NCBI GenBank assembly: GCA_018715525.1 | Contig: DVLL01000016.1 | Coordinates: 1-64,000, forward strand | From: Candidatus Faeciplasma pullistercoris | Lineage (GTDB): Bacteria > Bacillota > Clostridia > Oscillospirales > Ruminococcaceae | Length of the DNA stretch: 64,000 bases | Direction of reading: 5' to 3' | Shown here: piece after piece, positions 19,147 through 31,012 of the stretch | Layout of the letters: each line of letters starts with the position of its first letter | How positions within the stretch are numbered: position 1 is the stretch's first letter | Notes under the pieces: generated by a model | Told to the model about the DNA's origin: nothing | The model's input: the letters and a program-made list of their open reading frames with translations, nothing else | The model's database searches: none | Position numbers and translations under genes: made by a program

Positions 19147-20233
19147 TGTCCTTCGCCTCCTTCATGATTTTTATAAACCTGTTGAACAGATATCCGCTGT
19201 CCTGAGGACCGGGAGCGCTCTCCGGGTGATACTGAACGCTGAACACCTTGTCGGCATTGCAGCTCACGCCCTCTACAGTTTTGTCAAGGAGGTTTATATG
19301 CGTTACCTCAAGGCTTGTGCCCTTGACGCTTTCAGGGTCAACCGCGTAGCTGTGGTTCTGAGAGGTGATTTCTATTTTGCCCGTCTTGAGGTTAAGAACC
19401 GGATGGTTTCCACCTCTGTGTCCGAACTTGAGCTTGTACGTCTTTGCTCCGTATGCCAAAGAAATTATCTGATGACCGAGGCATATGCCGAATATCGGGT
19501 ACTTGCCTCGAAGGTTTCTCACGAGCTCAATGGCACATCCCACGTCCTGGGGATCTCCGGGACCGTTTGATAAAAATACTCCGTCCGGCTTCATAAACGC
19601 TATCTCTTCAGCCGTAGTGTTATAAGGCACTATGGTGACGTTGCAGCCGAGCCTGTTGAGAGAGCGGATAATATTGAGCTTTATGCCGCAGTCTAGTGCT
19701 ACGACATTGAACTGCGGGTTTGCCGTTCTTGAATACCATCTCTTCTTGCAGCTCACTCTTGAAACTGCGTCTGTGGGAATAGGGGTCTCGGCGATTATCC
19801 TAAGACCTTCCTCGAGAGAGGTGGAAATGTCTGTTATCAAAGCGCGCCTTGAGCCGATATCTCTTATGCTGCGGTTGAGCTTTCTCGTGTCAACGCCTGT
19901 GATGCCGGGAATGCCGTTTTCCTCCAAAAGCTCGCCGAGAGCCTTTGTGCAGCGGAAGTTTGATGGCATGTCGTTATAATCCCTGACGACAAGTGCGCCG
20001 ATCGAGAGGTTCTTGCTCTCAAAGTCGTCGTCGGTTATGCCGTAGTTTCCGATAAGAGGATATGTCATAACGACCATCTGGTCGGTATAGGAGGGGTCGG
20101 AAATTATCTCCTGATAGCCTACCATCGAGGTGTTGAAAACTATTTCCAGAACTCTTGAGCAGTTGCTTCCGAAGCCGTAGCCGAGATATTCGCTGCCGTC
20201 TTCCAAAATAATCTTGCGGTCAAATTCCTTCAT
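19139..20233 (-). CDS. carA: Carbamoyl-phosphate synthase small (glutaminase) subunit
   Basis: A 364-residue subunit that hydrolyses glutamine and channels ammonia to CarB. The class I amidotransferase domain is in the C-terminal half: FGICLGHQI with the nucleophile Cys, [11 protein letters not shown], and [10 protein letters not shown] with the His/Glu of the triad. The N-terminal half has the usual CarA fold ([14 protein letters not shown]). The ATG follows AAAGGA by 9 bases. It is 66 bp downstream of purA, with a hairpin between the two genes. Confidence 0.97.
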   Translation of the reverse strand: MKEFDRKIILEDGSEYLGYGFGSNCSRVLEIVFNTSMVGYQEIISDPSYTDQMVVMTYPLIGNYGITDDDFESKNLSIGALVVRDYNDMPSNFRCTKALGELLEENGIPGITGVDTRKLNRSIRDIGSRRALITDISTSLEEGLRIIAETPIPTDAVSRVSCKKRWYSRTANPQFNVVALDCGIKLNIIRSLNRLGCNVTIVPYNTTAEEIAFMKPDGVFLSNGPGDPQDVGCAIELVRNLRGKYPIFGICLGHQIISLAYGAKTYKLKFGHRGGNHPVLNLKTGKIEITSQNHSYAVDPESVKGTSLEVTHINLLDKTVEGVSCNADKVFSVQYHPESAPGPQDSGYLFNRFIKIMKEAKDNA

Positions 20234-20265
20234 TCTTGTGTTCCTTTCATAATAAAGCAGCCCGA

Positions 20266-20290
20266 CACAAGGCGCTTTGGACGCCTTGTG
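20266..20290 (-). other. Intercistronic hairpin between purA and carA
   Basis: A perfect 9-bp stem, CACAAGGCG with CGCCTTGTG, and a 7-base loop. There is no U run, so it is more likely an RNA processing or stability element than a strong terminator. Confidence 0.5.
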
Positions 20291-20299
20291 AGAGATTAC

Positions 20300-21568
20300 T
20301 CAAAACATCTGAACATACTCCTCGCGCTCAGCTCCGACAGAGACATACTTTACGGGGCAGCCAACCGCTTTTTCTATGAATCTGATGTACTCAAGCGCCG
20401 CCTTGGGGAGATCCTCAGGCTTGCGACATCCCGACACGTCTCCGAAGCCATCAAGGTACTCGATAACCGGCTTAGCGCGGTCAAGCCTGTAGCCTGTCGG
20501 GAAATCGGTTGTGATTTCTCCGTCTATGTCGTAGGCTACGCATACCGGTATCTTGTCAAGATAGGACAAGACGTCCATCTTGGTCAGAGCAATGTAGTCC
20601 GCGCCCTGAAGTATAACGCCTTCTCTTGAAGCGGGCACGTCAAACGGTCCTACTCTTCTGGGTCTGCCGGTAGCGGCTCCGTATTCTCCGCCTGCTTTTC
20701 TGAGGGCTTCCGCCTCGTCGCCGAACATCTCGACGGTGAACGGTCCTTCACCCACGCAAGTAGAGTATGCCTTCATGATTCCTATGGTGTTGTCAAGCTT
20801 TGCACCCGGTATACCTGCGCCTATAGTTGCGTATCCCGCAAGCGTGGTTGATGATGATGTGTATGGATATATGCCGAATTCTATATCTCTGAGCGCGCCG
20901 AGCTGAGCCTCAAACATTATGCGCTTTCCGCTCTTTGAGGCATTCCAGAGGTACTTTGACACGTCGGTCACATACGGCAAAACTACTTCGCCGTACTTCT
21001 TGAGCCACGCCATCATTTCATCAGCTTTTATAGGCTCGTGTCCGTAGCCGGTGATGGTGAGGTTCTTCCACTCAACTATGTCCTTTACCTTCTGCTCAAG
21101 CACGTCCATGTTGTAAAGGTCGTCCATTCTTATGCCTTTTTTCATATACTTGTCTGCATAAACGGGAGCGATTCCGCGCCTTGTGGAGCCGAATTTCTTG
21201 TCGGCAAGGCGCTCCTCCTCCATGATGTCAAGCATTTTATGGTAAGGCATGCATATTATCGCTTTGTCGCTTATTTTAAGGTTGTCAGGCGTTATCTTTA
21301 TGCCCTTTTCGGTGAGAGTTGCTATCTCGTTTGAAAGGTGCTCTATGTCTATTACCATGCCGTTGCCCATGACGTTTACTGTGGTCTCACGAAGTATTCC
21401 GGAAGGAAGAAGGTTCAAAATAAACTTTCCTCTCTCGTTTATAACTGTGTGACCGGCGTTGTTTCCGCCCTGATAGCGGCAGATGATGTCGTAATCCGAG
21501 GACAGAAGGTCTACCATTCTGCCCTTACCTTCGTCTCCCCAGTTGATTCCTACGATTGCTGTAAGCAT
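20300..21568 (-). CDS. purA: Adenylosuccinate synthetase
   Basis: A 422-residue enzyme joining IMP and aspartate with GTP to give adenylosuccinate, the first step from IMP to AMP. The P-loop-like INWGDEGKGRMVD at residues 8-20 with the catalytic Asp, the GGNNAGHTV loop with the catalytic His, and GRPRRVGPFD are all present. It lies 51 bp after purB, the next enzyme of the same branch. Confidence 0.96.
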   Translation of the reverse strand: MLTAIVGINWGDEGKGRMVDLLSSDYDIICRYQGGNNAGHTVINERGKFILNLLPSGILRETTVNVMGNGMVIDIEHLSNEIATLTEKGIKITPDNLKISDKAIICMPYHKMLDIMEEERLADKKFGSTRRGIAPVYADKYMKKGIRMDDLYNMDVLEQKVKDIVEWKNLTITGYGHEPIKADEMMAWLKKYGEVVLPYVTDVSKYLWNASKSGKRIMFEAQLGALRDIEFGIYPYTSSSTTLAGYATIGAGIPGAKLDNTIGIMKAYSTCVGEGPFTVEMFGDEAEALRKAGGEYGAATGRPRRVGPFDVPASREGVILQGADYIALTKMDVLSYLDKIPVCVAYDIDGEITTDFPTGYRLDRAKPVIEYLDGFGDVSGCRKPEDLPKAALEYIRFIEKAVGCPVKYVSVGAEREEYVQMF

Positions 21569-21619
21569 AATTTTAATCTGATCCTTTCCTGAATTAGATT
21601 CGCTGTCGGCATAGCCGTA

Positions 21620-23050
21620 TCAGACATTTACTACCGTGTCTACCTCTTCCGGTCTGTTCTCAGGACGGGAAAGAAGCTCTCTTACAGAAGCGACATACTC
21701 CTCGGTCTGCTCCTTTGCTCTACCGGTGAAGCCGCCCTCGCGGATTATTCCCTCAAGCTCGCTTCGCGTTATACCGAATACGGGGTCGGCGGCGATCCTG
21801 TCCATGAGGTCGTTATTTGCTCCCTCAGCCTTGATAGCCTTTGCGGCGGCTACAGAGTGAGTCCTGATAGCCTCATGCAAAACCTGACGGTCTCCGCCCT
21901 TCTTGACACAGTACATAAGGATGTTTTCCGTAGCTATGAAAGGCAGTTCCTCCATAAGGTGCTTTTCTATCACCTTGGGGTAAACGCTCATGCCGTTGAC
22001 TATATTTATGTACAAGGTGAGTATTCCGTCTATGGCGAGGAACGCTTCCGGGATGCTTATGCGGCGGTTTGCGGAGTCGTCAAGCGTTCTTTCAAACCAC
22101 TGCTCCGCTGCCGTCATAGCGGGGTTCATGGCGTCCGCCATAACATATCTCGATAGGGAAGCGATTCTTTCGGAGCGCATCGGATTGCGCTTGTAAGCCA
22201 TTGCGGAGGAGCCTACCTGTCCAGCCTCAAAGGGCTCGTCCACTTCTTTAAGATGAGACAAAAGCCTTATGTCGTTCGAGAACTTATGCGCGCTCTGAGC
22301 TATGCCGGAAAGAACAGAGAGGGTGAAATAATCAACCTTTCTTGTGTAGGTCTGACCGCTGACTGCGTAGGTCGCTTCAAAGCCCATCTTCTCGGCAATA
22401 AGCTTTTCAAGCTTCTTGACCTTTTCGTGATCTCCTCCGAACAGCTCAAGGAAGCTCGCGCCTGTACCGGTTGTTCCTCTGCATCCGAGAAGCTTCAGGT
22501 TCCCAAGAACAAAATCGAGGTGCTCAAGATCAAGCACAAGATCCTGAAGCCAAAGTGTTGCGCGCTTGCCGAGCGTGGTGGGCTGAGCCGCCTGGAAGTG
22601 GGTGTAAGCGAGGCAGGGCAGAGCCTTGTGCTTTTCAGCGTAGTCGCACAAGGAAGAGATTGCTGCCAGAAGCAGCTTGCGTATCTGCATAAGAGCCGCG
22701 CGCTGCTGAATGATGTCGGTGTTGTCTCCGACGTAGCAGCTTGTCGCTCCGAGGTGGATTATCGGCTTTGCCTTGGGGCAGCATAGACCGTAGGTGTAGA
22801 TGTGGGCCATCACGTCATGGCGGACTATTTTCTCGCGCTCCGCGGCGGTCTTATAGTCGATGTCGTAAATGTGCTCCTTCATCTGGGCTATCTGATCGTC
22901 TGTTATGTCGAGCCCAAGCTCCTTTTCGCTTTCTGCGAGGGCTATCCACAGCTTGCGCCATGTGGAAAACTTGGTATCGTCGGAGAAAATATGCTGCATT
23001 TCCTTGCTCGCATAGCGTTTGCAGAGCGGATTTTCATATCTGTCTGACAT
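21620..23050 (-). CDS. purB: Adenylosuccinate lyase
   Basis: A 476-residue fumarase/aspartase-superfamily enzyme that removes fumarate from adenylosuccinate and from SAICAR. It has LGATSCYVGDNTDI, TLGKRATLW and the signature loop GSSAMAYKRNPMRSERI with the catalytic Ser. It follows purC by 30 bp, fitting its action on the PurC product. Confidence 0.96.
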   Translation of the reverse strand: MSDRYENPLCKRYASKEMQHIFSDDTKFSTWRKLWIALAESEKELGLDITDDQIAQMKEHIYDIDYKTAAEREKIVRHDVMAHIYTYGLCCPKAKPIIHLGATSCYVGDNTDIIQQRAALMQIRKLLLAAISSLCDYAEKHKALPCLAYTHFQAAQPTTLGKRATLWLQDLVLDLEHLDFVLGNLKLLGCRGTTGTGASFLELFGGDHEKVKKLEKLIAEKMGFEATYAVSGQTYTRKVDYFTLSVLSGIAQSAHKFSNDIRLLSHLKEVDEPFEAGQVGSSAMAYKRNPMRSERIASLSRYVMADAMNPAMTAAEQWFERTLDDSANRRISIPEAFLAIDGILTLYINIVNGMSVYPKVIEKHLMEELPFIATENILMYCVKKGGDRQVLHEAIRTHSVAAAKAIKAEGANNDLMDRIAADPVFGITRSELEGIIREGGFTGRAKEQTEEYVASVRELLSRPENRPEEVDTVVNV

Positions 23051-23080
23051 TATATCTCTCCCTTCAGGAATTATTGAGTT

Positions 23081-23779
23081 TTACTTTGTGAGTCTTGCGA
23101 GGACGTCCTTATAGCCCTCCATTACGCCGCCCATGTCTCTGCGGAAGCGGTCCTTATCCATCTTTTCGTTTGTCTTAGCGTCCCAAAGACGGCAGGAGTC
23201 GGGAGAGATCTCGTCGCACAGGACAATCTCGCCGCCGTCTACGCGGCCGAACTCGAGCTTAAAGTCTATGAGTCTGATGCCGGCCTTAGCAAATAGCTCG
23301 GTCATAAGCTCGTCCACTCTTAAGGACATTGACTTGAGAAGATCGAGCTCCTCCTGAGTGGCGACGCCGAGGGCGGTTATCTGGCTGTCGTTGATCATCG
23401 GATCGCCCAGCTCATCGCTCTTGAGGCTGAACTCAACTACGGTATTCTTAAGAGCGGTTCCCTCGGGCACGCCGTACTTCTTTGAGAAGCTTCCAGCTGC
23501 GACATTTCTGACTATGACCTCTACCATTACGATGTCCGCCTTCTTGACAAGAACGGAGGTTTCGTCAAGAACCTTGATGAGGTGGGTCTTCACCCCGTTT
23601 TTCATCAGGTACTCAAAGATGATGTTGGAAATCGCGGCATTGAGCTTGCCTTTTTCGGGGAGATCTTCCTTCTTGACACCGTTTCCGGCAGTCGCGGTGT
23701 CCTTATACTTGATTATGCAAGTGTTTGGCTCTTCACCCTCGTAAACTATTTTGGATTTTCCTTCGTACAGCATTTTCAT
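23081..23779 (-). CDS. purC: Phosphoribosylaminoimidazole-succinocarboxamide (SAICAR) synthase
   Basis: An enzyme of about 232 residues that ligates aspartate to CAIR using ATP in purine synthesis. It begins near LYEGKSKIVYEG and has VVRNVAAGSFSKKYG, LIDFKLEFGRVDGG (the family signature) and DEISPDSCRLW. The start is uncertain: the frame runs up to a TTG at 23794, which touches the AAAGG site; ATG 23779 and ATG 23773 are better placed in alignment but 15-21 bases from that site. It is the first gene after a strong promoter in the end of purF. Confidence 0.95.
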   Translation of the reverse strand: MKMLYEGKSKIVYEGEEPNTCIIKYKDTATAGNGVKKEDLPEKGKLNAAISNIIFEYLMKNGVKTHLIKVLDETSVLVKKADIVMVEVIVRNVAAGSFSKKYGVPEGTALKNTVVEFSLKSDELGDPMINDSQITALGVATQEELDLLKSMSLRVDELMTELFAKAGIRLIDFKLEFGRVDGGEIVLCDEISPDSCRLWDAKTNEKMDKDRFRRDMGGVMEGYKDVLARLTK

Positions 23780-23815
23780 TTTCAGATCAACCAACCTTTA
23801 TATTTATTTATCCTA

Positions 23816-23851
23816 TGCGATGAACACGCATATTGCGATGAACACGCATAT
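23816..23851. repeat. 18-bp perfect tandem repeat in the purC leader
   Basis: TGCGATGAACACGCATAT occurs twice, head to tail (23816-23833 and 23834-23851). Each copy can form a small hairpin (TGCG or ATGCG with CGCA or CGCAT, 7-base loop), so the purC mRNA leader would carry two identical stem-loops about 40-70 bases before the start codon. Confidence 0.75.
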
Positions 23852-23964
23852 CAACATGTAGAGCTCCGCAGCGATAAATCGTGCAGACATAGAAACAAGA
23901 CATAATACCGATTTCTCTTTCAGAAGATGAGTACTATGCTTGCTTTATCCATTATTCAATATAA

Positions 23965-23993
23965 ATAATATTCAAAATACGAGGGTTTGTCAA
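23965..23993 (-). promoter_or_regulatory. Promoter of purC-purB-purA-carA-carB
   Basis: TTGACA (23988-23993) and TATTAT (23965-23970), 17 bp apart on the minus strand, start four bases after the purF stop codon. The leader to purC is about 180 nt. Confidence 0.8.
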
Positions 23994-23996
23994 CAG

Positions 23997-27094
<3,098 letters not shown>

Positions 27095-27109
27095 TTAATT
27101 AATACAGTA

Positions 27110-27140
27110 TCTATAAATACATTCCGGCTCGGGATGTCAA
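27110..27140 (-). promoter_or_regulatory. Candidate promoter of pyrG-purF
   Basis: TTGACA (27135-27140) and TATAGA (27110-27115) on the minus strand, but 19 bp apart. The -35 lies in the loop of the hairpin at 27125-27149. Confidence 0.35.
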
Positions 27141-27149
27141 CCCGGGCCG
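27125..27149 (-). terminator. Possible terminator after the ANTAR gene
   Basis: CGGCCCGGG and CCCGAGCCG form a 9-bp GC-rich stem (one G-U pair) with a 7-base loop, 2 bases past the ANTAR stop codon. The minus strand has no U run after it, so termination may be partial. Confidence 0.4.
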
Positions 27150-27151
27150 TT

Positions 27152-27736
27152 TTATCTGTACATTCTTACTATGCTCTCGGCGATTGTTCTCTTGGTGACG
27201 CAGCTGTCCATCGCCTGTTTTTCTATATACCTGTGAGCCTCAGCCTCGTTCATGCCCCGTTCTGAGATAAGAAGCAGCTTTGCGCGGTTCACCACTCTTA
27301 TCTCCTCCATCTTTTCTTCGACGGACGCTGTCTTTTTCTCCATCCTGCGAAGCCTTTCCCTCGTGGCGCAGAGCAGCCTCATCACCTGTAGGATAAACTG
27401 CGCTGACGCATGTTTTGACACGGTGAACACCCCGTACGGAACAAGTCTTGCGTTCAGCTCGTGGTACTGCTCCGCCTTTGCGAGAAAGAGTACGCCCGAG
27501 CTGGAGTTGACGCTTAGGTCTGTAGCAAGGTGGAGTCCAACATCGTCCGGAAGCGGGGAGTTTATAATTACCACGTCAAAGCTGCGTTCCAAGAGAGTCC
27601 TGTTCGCAGAGCAGACGTCAGTCTCGATTTTTATCGGGTCGTAATTTTCCTTTCCGAGCAGCTGAAGAATTGTGTCGTTGAATTTCTCAGAGGCGGACAC
27701 TACCATTACGCTGTACATTCGCTCCCGCAATTCCAT
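27152..27736 (-). CDS. ANTAR-domain transcription antiterminator with a pseudo-receiver domain (NitR-like)
   Basis: A 194-residue protein. Residues about 7-120 have a receiver-like alpha/beta fold, but the phosphorylated Asp position is Asn59 (FDVVIINSPLPDD) and the N-terminal acidic pair is missing (MVVSASEK), so phosphorylation is unlikely. A coiled coil (about 122-145) leads to the ANTAR domain (about 140-190): NRAKLLLISERGMNEAEAHR and YIEKQAMD. ANTAR domains bind RNA hairpins with six-base loops and prevent terminator formation. It is the last gene of the glutamate synthase-glnA operon, 44 bp after glnA, with AAAGGAG before its ATG. Matching RNA sites are visible before this operon and before glutamine synthetase III. 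An analogous ANTAR gene next to glnA (NitR) is, as I recall, known in Clostridium saccharobutylicum. Confidence 0.9.
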   Translation of the reverse strand: MELRERMYSVMVVSASEKFNDTILQLLGKENYDPIKIETDVCSANRTLLERSFDVVIINSPLPDDVGLHLATDLSVNSSSGVLFLAKAEQYHELNARLVPYGVFTVSKHASAQFILQVMRLLCATRERLRRMEKKTASVEEKMEEIRVVNRAKLLLISERGMNEAEAHRYIEKQAMDSCVTKRTIAESIVRMYR

Positions 27737-27780
27737 TGCAGCCTTCTCCTTTGATTATTAGCTTACCGGTGTTTTCAGTG

Positions 27781-28989
27781 TTACCTGTTGCAGTAGCTTT
27801 GAATAATACCCTCGGGAATATATTTTCTGATAAACTCGCTGCTTGAGGCTGTCGCCGCCGCGGCGTGAAGACTCTTGGGAAGAAGCTCGTAGCCCGCAAG
27901 CTCTGAGGGTGAAGCCTCGTTCATGTTTATGTCGCACGGAGCGGGAAGAGTAAGACCCCGCTCTATTCCCTCGATGCCCGCGTTGATAAGGAGCGTAAGG
28001 GCGAGATACGGGTTACAGGATGGGTCGGGAGAGCGCAGCTCAGCCCTCTTTCCGCCTCCGACGTAGGCGGGTATTCTTATGAGCTGAGAGCGGTTCTCAT
28101 GTGTCCAGGATATGAATTTCGGAGCCTTGTAGGTTCCGAACCGTCTGTACGAGCCATCCGACGGATTCAGGAATATCGTCATATCTGATATTCTGTCAAG
28201 TATACCCGCGAGCACCGGCTGCAATATGTCAGAGCCGTCCTTTGATGCGGAGATATTTATGTGCATGCCGCTGCCTGCCTCATTCTCAAGCGGCTTAGGG
28301 GAGAAGTCAGCGTAAAGCCCGTATCTCGCTGCGACAGTGCTCACTACGGTGTGGAAGGTGACCGCGTTGTCGGCGGCTGTGAGCGGCTCGGAGTAGCGAA
28401 ACGCTATTTTATTCTGACCGGGGCCCTCGACGTGGTGCGACGATTCGGGAAGTATACCCATCTGCTCGAGGCTAAGGCATATCTCCCTGCGGACGTTTTC
28501 TCCCTTGTCGTCAGGCGCAATATCCATATAGCCGGCGTTGTCGTAGGGAATTGAGGTCGGATTGCCGCTCTGGTCGCGGTTAAATAGGTAAAACTCTGTT
28601 TCAGGACCGAAATTGAACATGTATCCCTTATCCGTCGCAGCCTTGACTGTATTTTTCAAAAGATTCCTTGTATCGGCGCTGAACGGCGTGCCGTCAGGAT
28701 TTATGATTTCGCAGAACATCCTGACAACTCTTCCGTGCTCCGGTCTCCAGGGCAGAATGGAAATGTCGGACGGGTCTGGCTTAAGGAAAAGATCTGAGTG
28801 AGATTCCCCGCCGAAGCCCGCTATGGCGGATGCGTCTATCGCTATGCCGCGCTCAAACGCCTTTTTCATTTCACTCGGCATAACCGAGATGTTCTTCTGT
28901 CTTCCAAAAACATCGCAGAAGGCAAGCCTTATGAATTTGACATCCTCCTCGGCGAGATACTGCATTATTTCATCGGGTGTATAGCTCAT
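27781..28989 (-). CDS. glnA: Glutamine synthetase, type I-like
   Basis: A protein of about 402 residues making glutamine from glutamate, ammonia and ATP. The beta-grasp segment VKFIRLAFCDVFGRQKNI, the metal-site FGPETEFYLF, EGPGQNKIAF, GSGMHINIS and NRSQLIRIPAY, and KRAELRSPDPSCNPY are all present. It is about 40 residues shorter than common bacterial GlnA, and I see no Tyr adenylylation motif. The ATG at 28989 has GGAG 12 bases upstream; an upstream GTG at 29019 directly after AGGAGAGGA is a real alternative. It lies inside the glutamate synthase operon, so the two halves of the GS-GOGAT cycle are co-transcribed. A second, unrelated synthetase (type III) lies at 36289. Confidence 0.93.
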   Translation of the reverse strand: MSYTPDEIMQYLAEEDVKFIRLAFCDVFGRQKNISVMPSEMKKAFERGIAIDASAIAGFGGESHSDLFLKPDPSDISILPWRPEHGRVVRMFCEIINPDGTPFSADTRNLLKNTVKAATDKGYMFNFGPETEFYLFNRDQSGNPTSIPYDNAGYMDIAPDDKGENVRREICLSLEQMGILPESSHHVEGPGQNKIAFRYSEPLTAADNAVTFHTVVSTVAARYGLYADFSPKPLENEAGSGMHINISASKDGSDILQPVLAGILDRISDMTIFLNPSDGSYRRFGTYKAPKFISWTHENRSQLIRIPAYVGGGKRAELRSPDPSCNPYLALTLLINAGIEGIERGLTLPAPCDINMNEASPSELAGYELLPKSLHAAAATASSSEFIRKYIPEGIIQSYCNR

Positions 28990-29054
28990 ATCTGTCTTTG
29001 CTCCGGCAGACCGGGGCACTCCTCTCCTAAATTCATATACAGCCTTACGGCTTG

Positions 29055-29774
29055 TCAGTTCTGGACGTACATCTGCTTGTAAGGATTCTTGCTATCCGGG
29101 GTTATTACCGTGAAAGGCTTTTCTAAAATAGCCTCGCTGTCCACTCCAAAGAGCCCGCAGTAGCGCATGATGTGCGGCAGAGCCTCGTCAAGCTCCTCGT
29201 CGGTTGCAGTATGCGCGGAAACCTGACGCGGCAGCTTCAGCTTTGAGACGTCCTCGCGCAAAAACACCTTTCCTCCGTGCATACCGGTGCAGGGGAAGTT
29301 GCCGACTATCGGCTTGCCGTCGTCGTGAAGACCGAGCACTATGATAAGTCCGCCGGCTTGATATTCGCCCAAAAAGCTTCCCGTTCTTCCGCCTATAACC
29401 ATTACCGGCTTCTTTTCCTTATACTCCTTCATATGGATTCCGGCACGATATCCGGCGTTTTTCTGAACAAAGATTTGTCCGCCTCTCATGGCGTAGCCGA
29501 CGGCGTCTCCGACTGTTCCATGGATGACTATGCTGCCGTCGTTCATCGTGTCTCCGACCGCATCCTGCGCGTTGCCGTCTACGGTTATGTTGGCTCCGTT
29601 GAGGTATGCGCCTAAGGCGTTGCCCGGGATGCCGTCTATTGTTATGTTTTTATGGGACAATCCTGCCGCTATGAATCTCTGACCAAGGCAGCCGGTTATA
29701 TGGACATCGTCCGAAGACTCCCTTATTGTTCGATTGAGAGTGGCAAAGTCAAGTTCGTTAGCCTTTATTACCAT
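29055..29774 (-). CDS. Glutamate synthase GXGXG-domain subunit (split GOGAT)
   Basis: A 239-residue right-handed beta-helix protein built of repeats such as GIPGNALGAYLNGA, NAQDAVGDTMNDG, TVGDAVGYAMRGG and NAGYRAGIHM. This is the C-terminal structural domain of bacterial GltB, encoded alone as in archaeal-type glutamate synthases. It braces the synthase domain and ammonia tunnel rather than doing chemistry. It starts 1 bp after the oxidoreductase stop codon. Confidence 0.88.
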   Translation of the reverse strand: MVIKANELDFATLNRTIRESSDDVHITGCLGQRFIAAGLSHKNITIDGIPGNALGAYLNGANITVDGNAQDAVGDTMNDGSIVIHGTVGDAVGYAMRGGQIFVQKNAGYRAGIHMKEYKEKKPVMVIGGRTGSFLGEYQAGGLIIVLGLHDDGKPIVGNFPCTGMHGGKVFLREDVSKLKLPRQVSAHTATDEELDEALPHIMRYCGLFGVDSEAILEKPFTVITPDSKNPYKQMYVQN

Positions 29775-29775
29775 A

Positions 29776-31008
29776 TTATATTACACCTCCAAGCTTAGAT
29801 TTGCAATACTCTCTGCCCAACAAATACAGCTCCGGCGAAACCTTGAGCGACTCAAAGTCAACGGTATCGAGGGGAGTTTTGTTTCTTATAAGATTGGTGT
29901 AAATTCCCACTCTGTCGGTGCAGCCTATTATAATAAAGCCTACAAGTCTGCCGTCCCTGACATAAAGCTTCTTGAGCGTGTCCTGAGTTTTTTCCTCATA
30001 TACCTCTCCGGAGTAGCTGCCTGCGGTCATTACATGCTGCCCGAAGAAGCCTATGGAGTTCATCGGGATGGCGTTGTCAAAATCAGAATCAGAGCCTGCC
30101 ATGTTCTTGCCTGCGCACACGCCCTGCATGTAGGCGTTTGGCATTATAGCCATGACTTTTTCGGTTTGCGAGGCTATGTCATAGCTCTGGGTGCAGTCTC
30201 CGGCGGCGTAGACGCCGGGAACGGAGGTCTCCATTTTTGTGTTTACGACAATTCCTCTTTCGCACCTGCATCCCGCGCTTATTGCGGTCTTGGTAGCGGC
30301 TCTTACTCCGACTGCCACTACCAGCACATCGAATTCTACCTTTGCTCCGCTCCTCATAATCGCAGTGTTCCCATCAAATTTTGACACTGTGTCGCCGAGC
30401 ATCAGCGTGATTCCGTGATTTTTGAGGTTAGCCTCAACCATTGACGCAGAGTCCTTGTCAAGAATACTCGACATCACCGTGTCGGCAAGATCGCATACCG
30501 TTATAGACTTTACTCTTTCGTGCAGTCCCTCCGCGCACTTCAGACCTATCAGTCCGGCACCGACTATCAAAACTCTGCTCTTATGAGTAATGGCGCTTTC
30601 GAGAGATGTAGCGTCGTCCATGGTCATGAAGCTAAAGCGCTTTTCCACCTTATCAAGCCCTTCCATCGGTGGGACGAAAGGATTTGAGCCGGACGCTATG
30701 CAGACCGAGTCGAAGCTTATTTTTTCTCCGCTCTCAAGCACAACCGTTTTTGCATCTGGATCGATACTTGCGGCAGTCTTGCCGTAGAGGACCTCGCATC
30801 CGTTTTTTTCATAGAAGTCATCAGCGCGGTAGCTCATTTTTTGGAGAGTAGTCTTACCCTCAAGGTAGTAAGAAATCAGCGGGCGGCAGTAGACGGGGTG
30901 ATTTTCAGAGGAAATAACCGTGATTTTTCCATCTTTGTCTATGCTTCTGATGCCCTCTATGCAGCCTGCGGCAGCGACGCCGTTGCCTATAATCACGTAG
31001 TTCTTCAT
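29776..31008 (-). CDS. FAD/NAD(P)H-dependent oxidoreductase of the glutamate synthase operon
   Basis: A 410-residue pyridine nucleotide-disulphide oxidoreductase-family protein. It has the N-terminal FAD Rossmann motif IGNGVAAAGCIEG, a second dinucleotide motif VLIVGAGLIGLKCAEG (about residues 145-160), and VYAAGDCTQ for the flavin ribityl. It resembles rubredoxin and nitrite-reductase flavin domains. No redox-active CxxxxC is seen. By position it should pass electrons from NAD(P)H through the neighbouring ferredoxin to the synthase subunit, in place of GltD. Confidence 0.85.
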   Translation of the reverse strand: MKNYVIIGNGVAAAGCIEGIRSIDKDGKITVISSENHPVYCRPLISYYLEGKTTLQKMSYRADDFYEKNGCEVLYGKTAASIDPDAKTVVLESGEKISFDSVCIASGSNPFVPPMEGLDKVEKRFSFMTMDDATSLESAITHKSRVLIVGAGLIGLKCAEGLHERVKSITVCDLADTVMSSILDKDSASMVEANLKNHGITLMLGDTVSKFDGNTAIMRSGAKVEFDVLVVAVGVRAATKTAISAGCRCERGIVVNTKMETSVPGVYAAGDCTQSYDIASQTEKVMAIMPNAYMQGVCAGKNMAGSDSDFDNAIPMNSIGFFGQHVMTAGSYSGEVYEEKTQDTLKKLYVRDGRLVGFIIIGCTDRVGIYTNLIRNKTPLDTVDFESLKVSPELYLLGREYCKSKLGGVI

Positions 31009-31012
31009 TTTA

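Noticed and set aside
20266-20290. Terminator separating purA from carA
   Set aside because: No U run follows the 9-bp stem, and gene spacing fits continued transcription.
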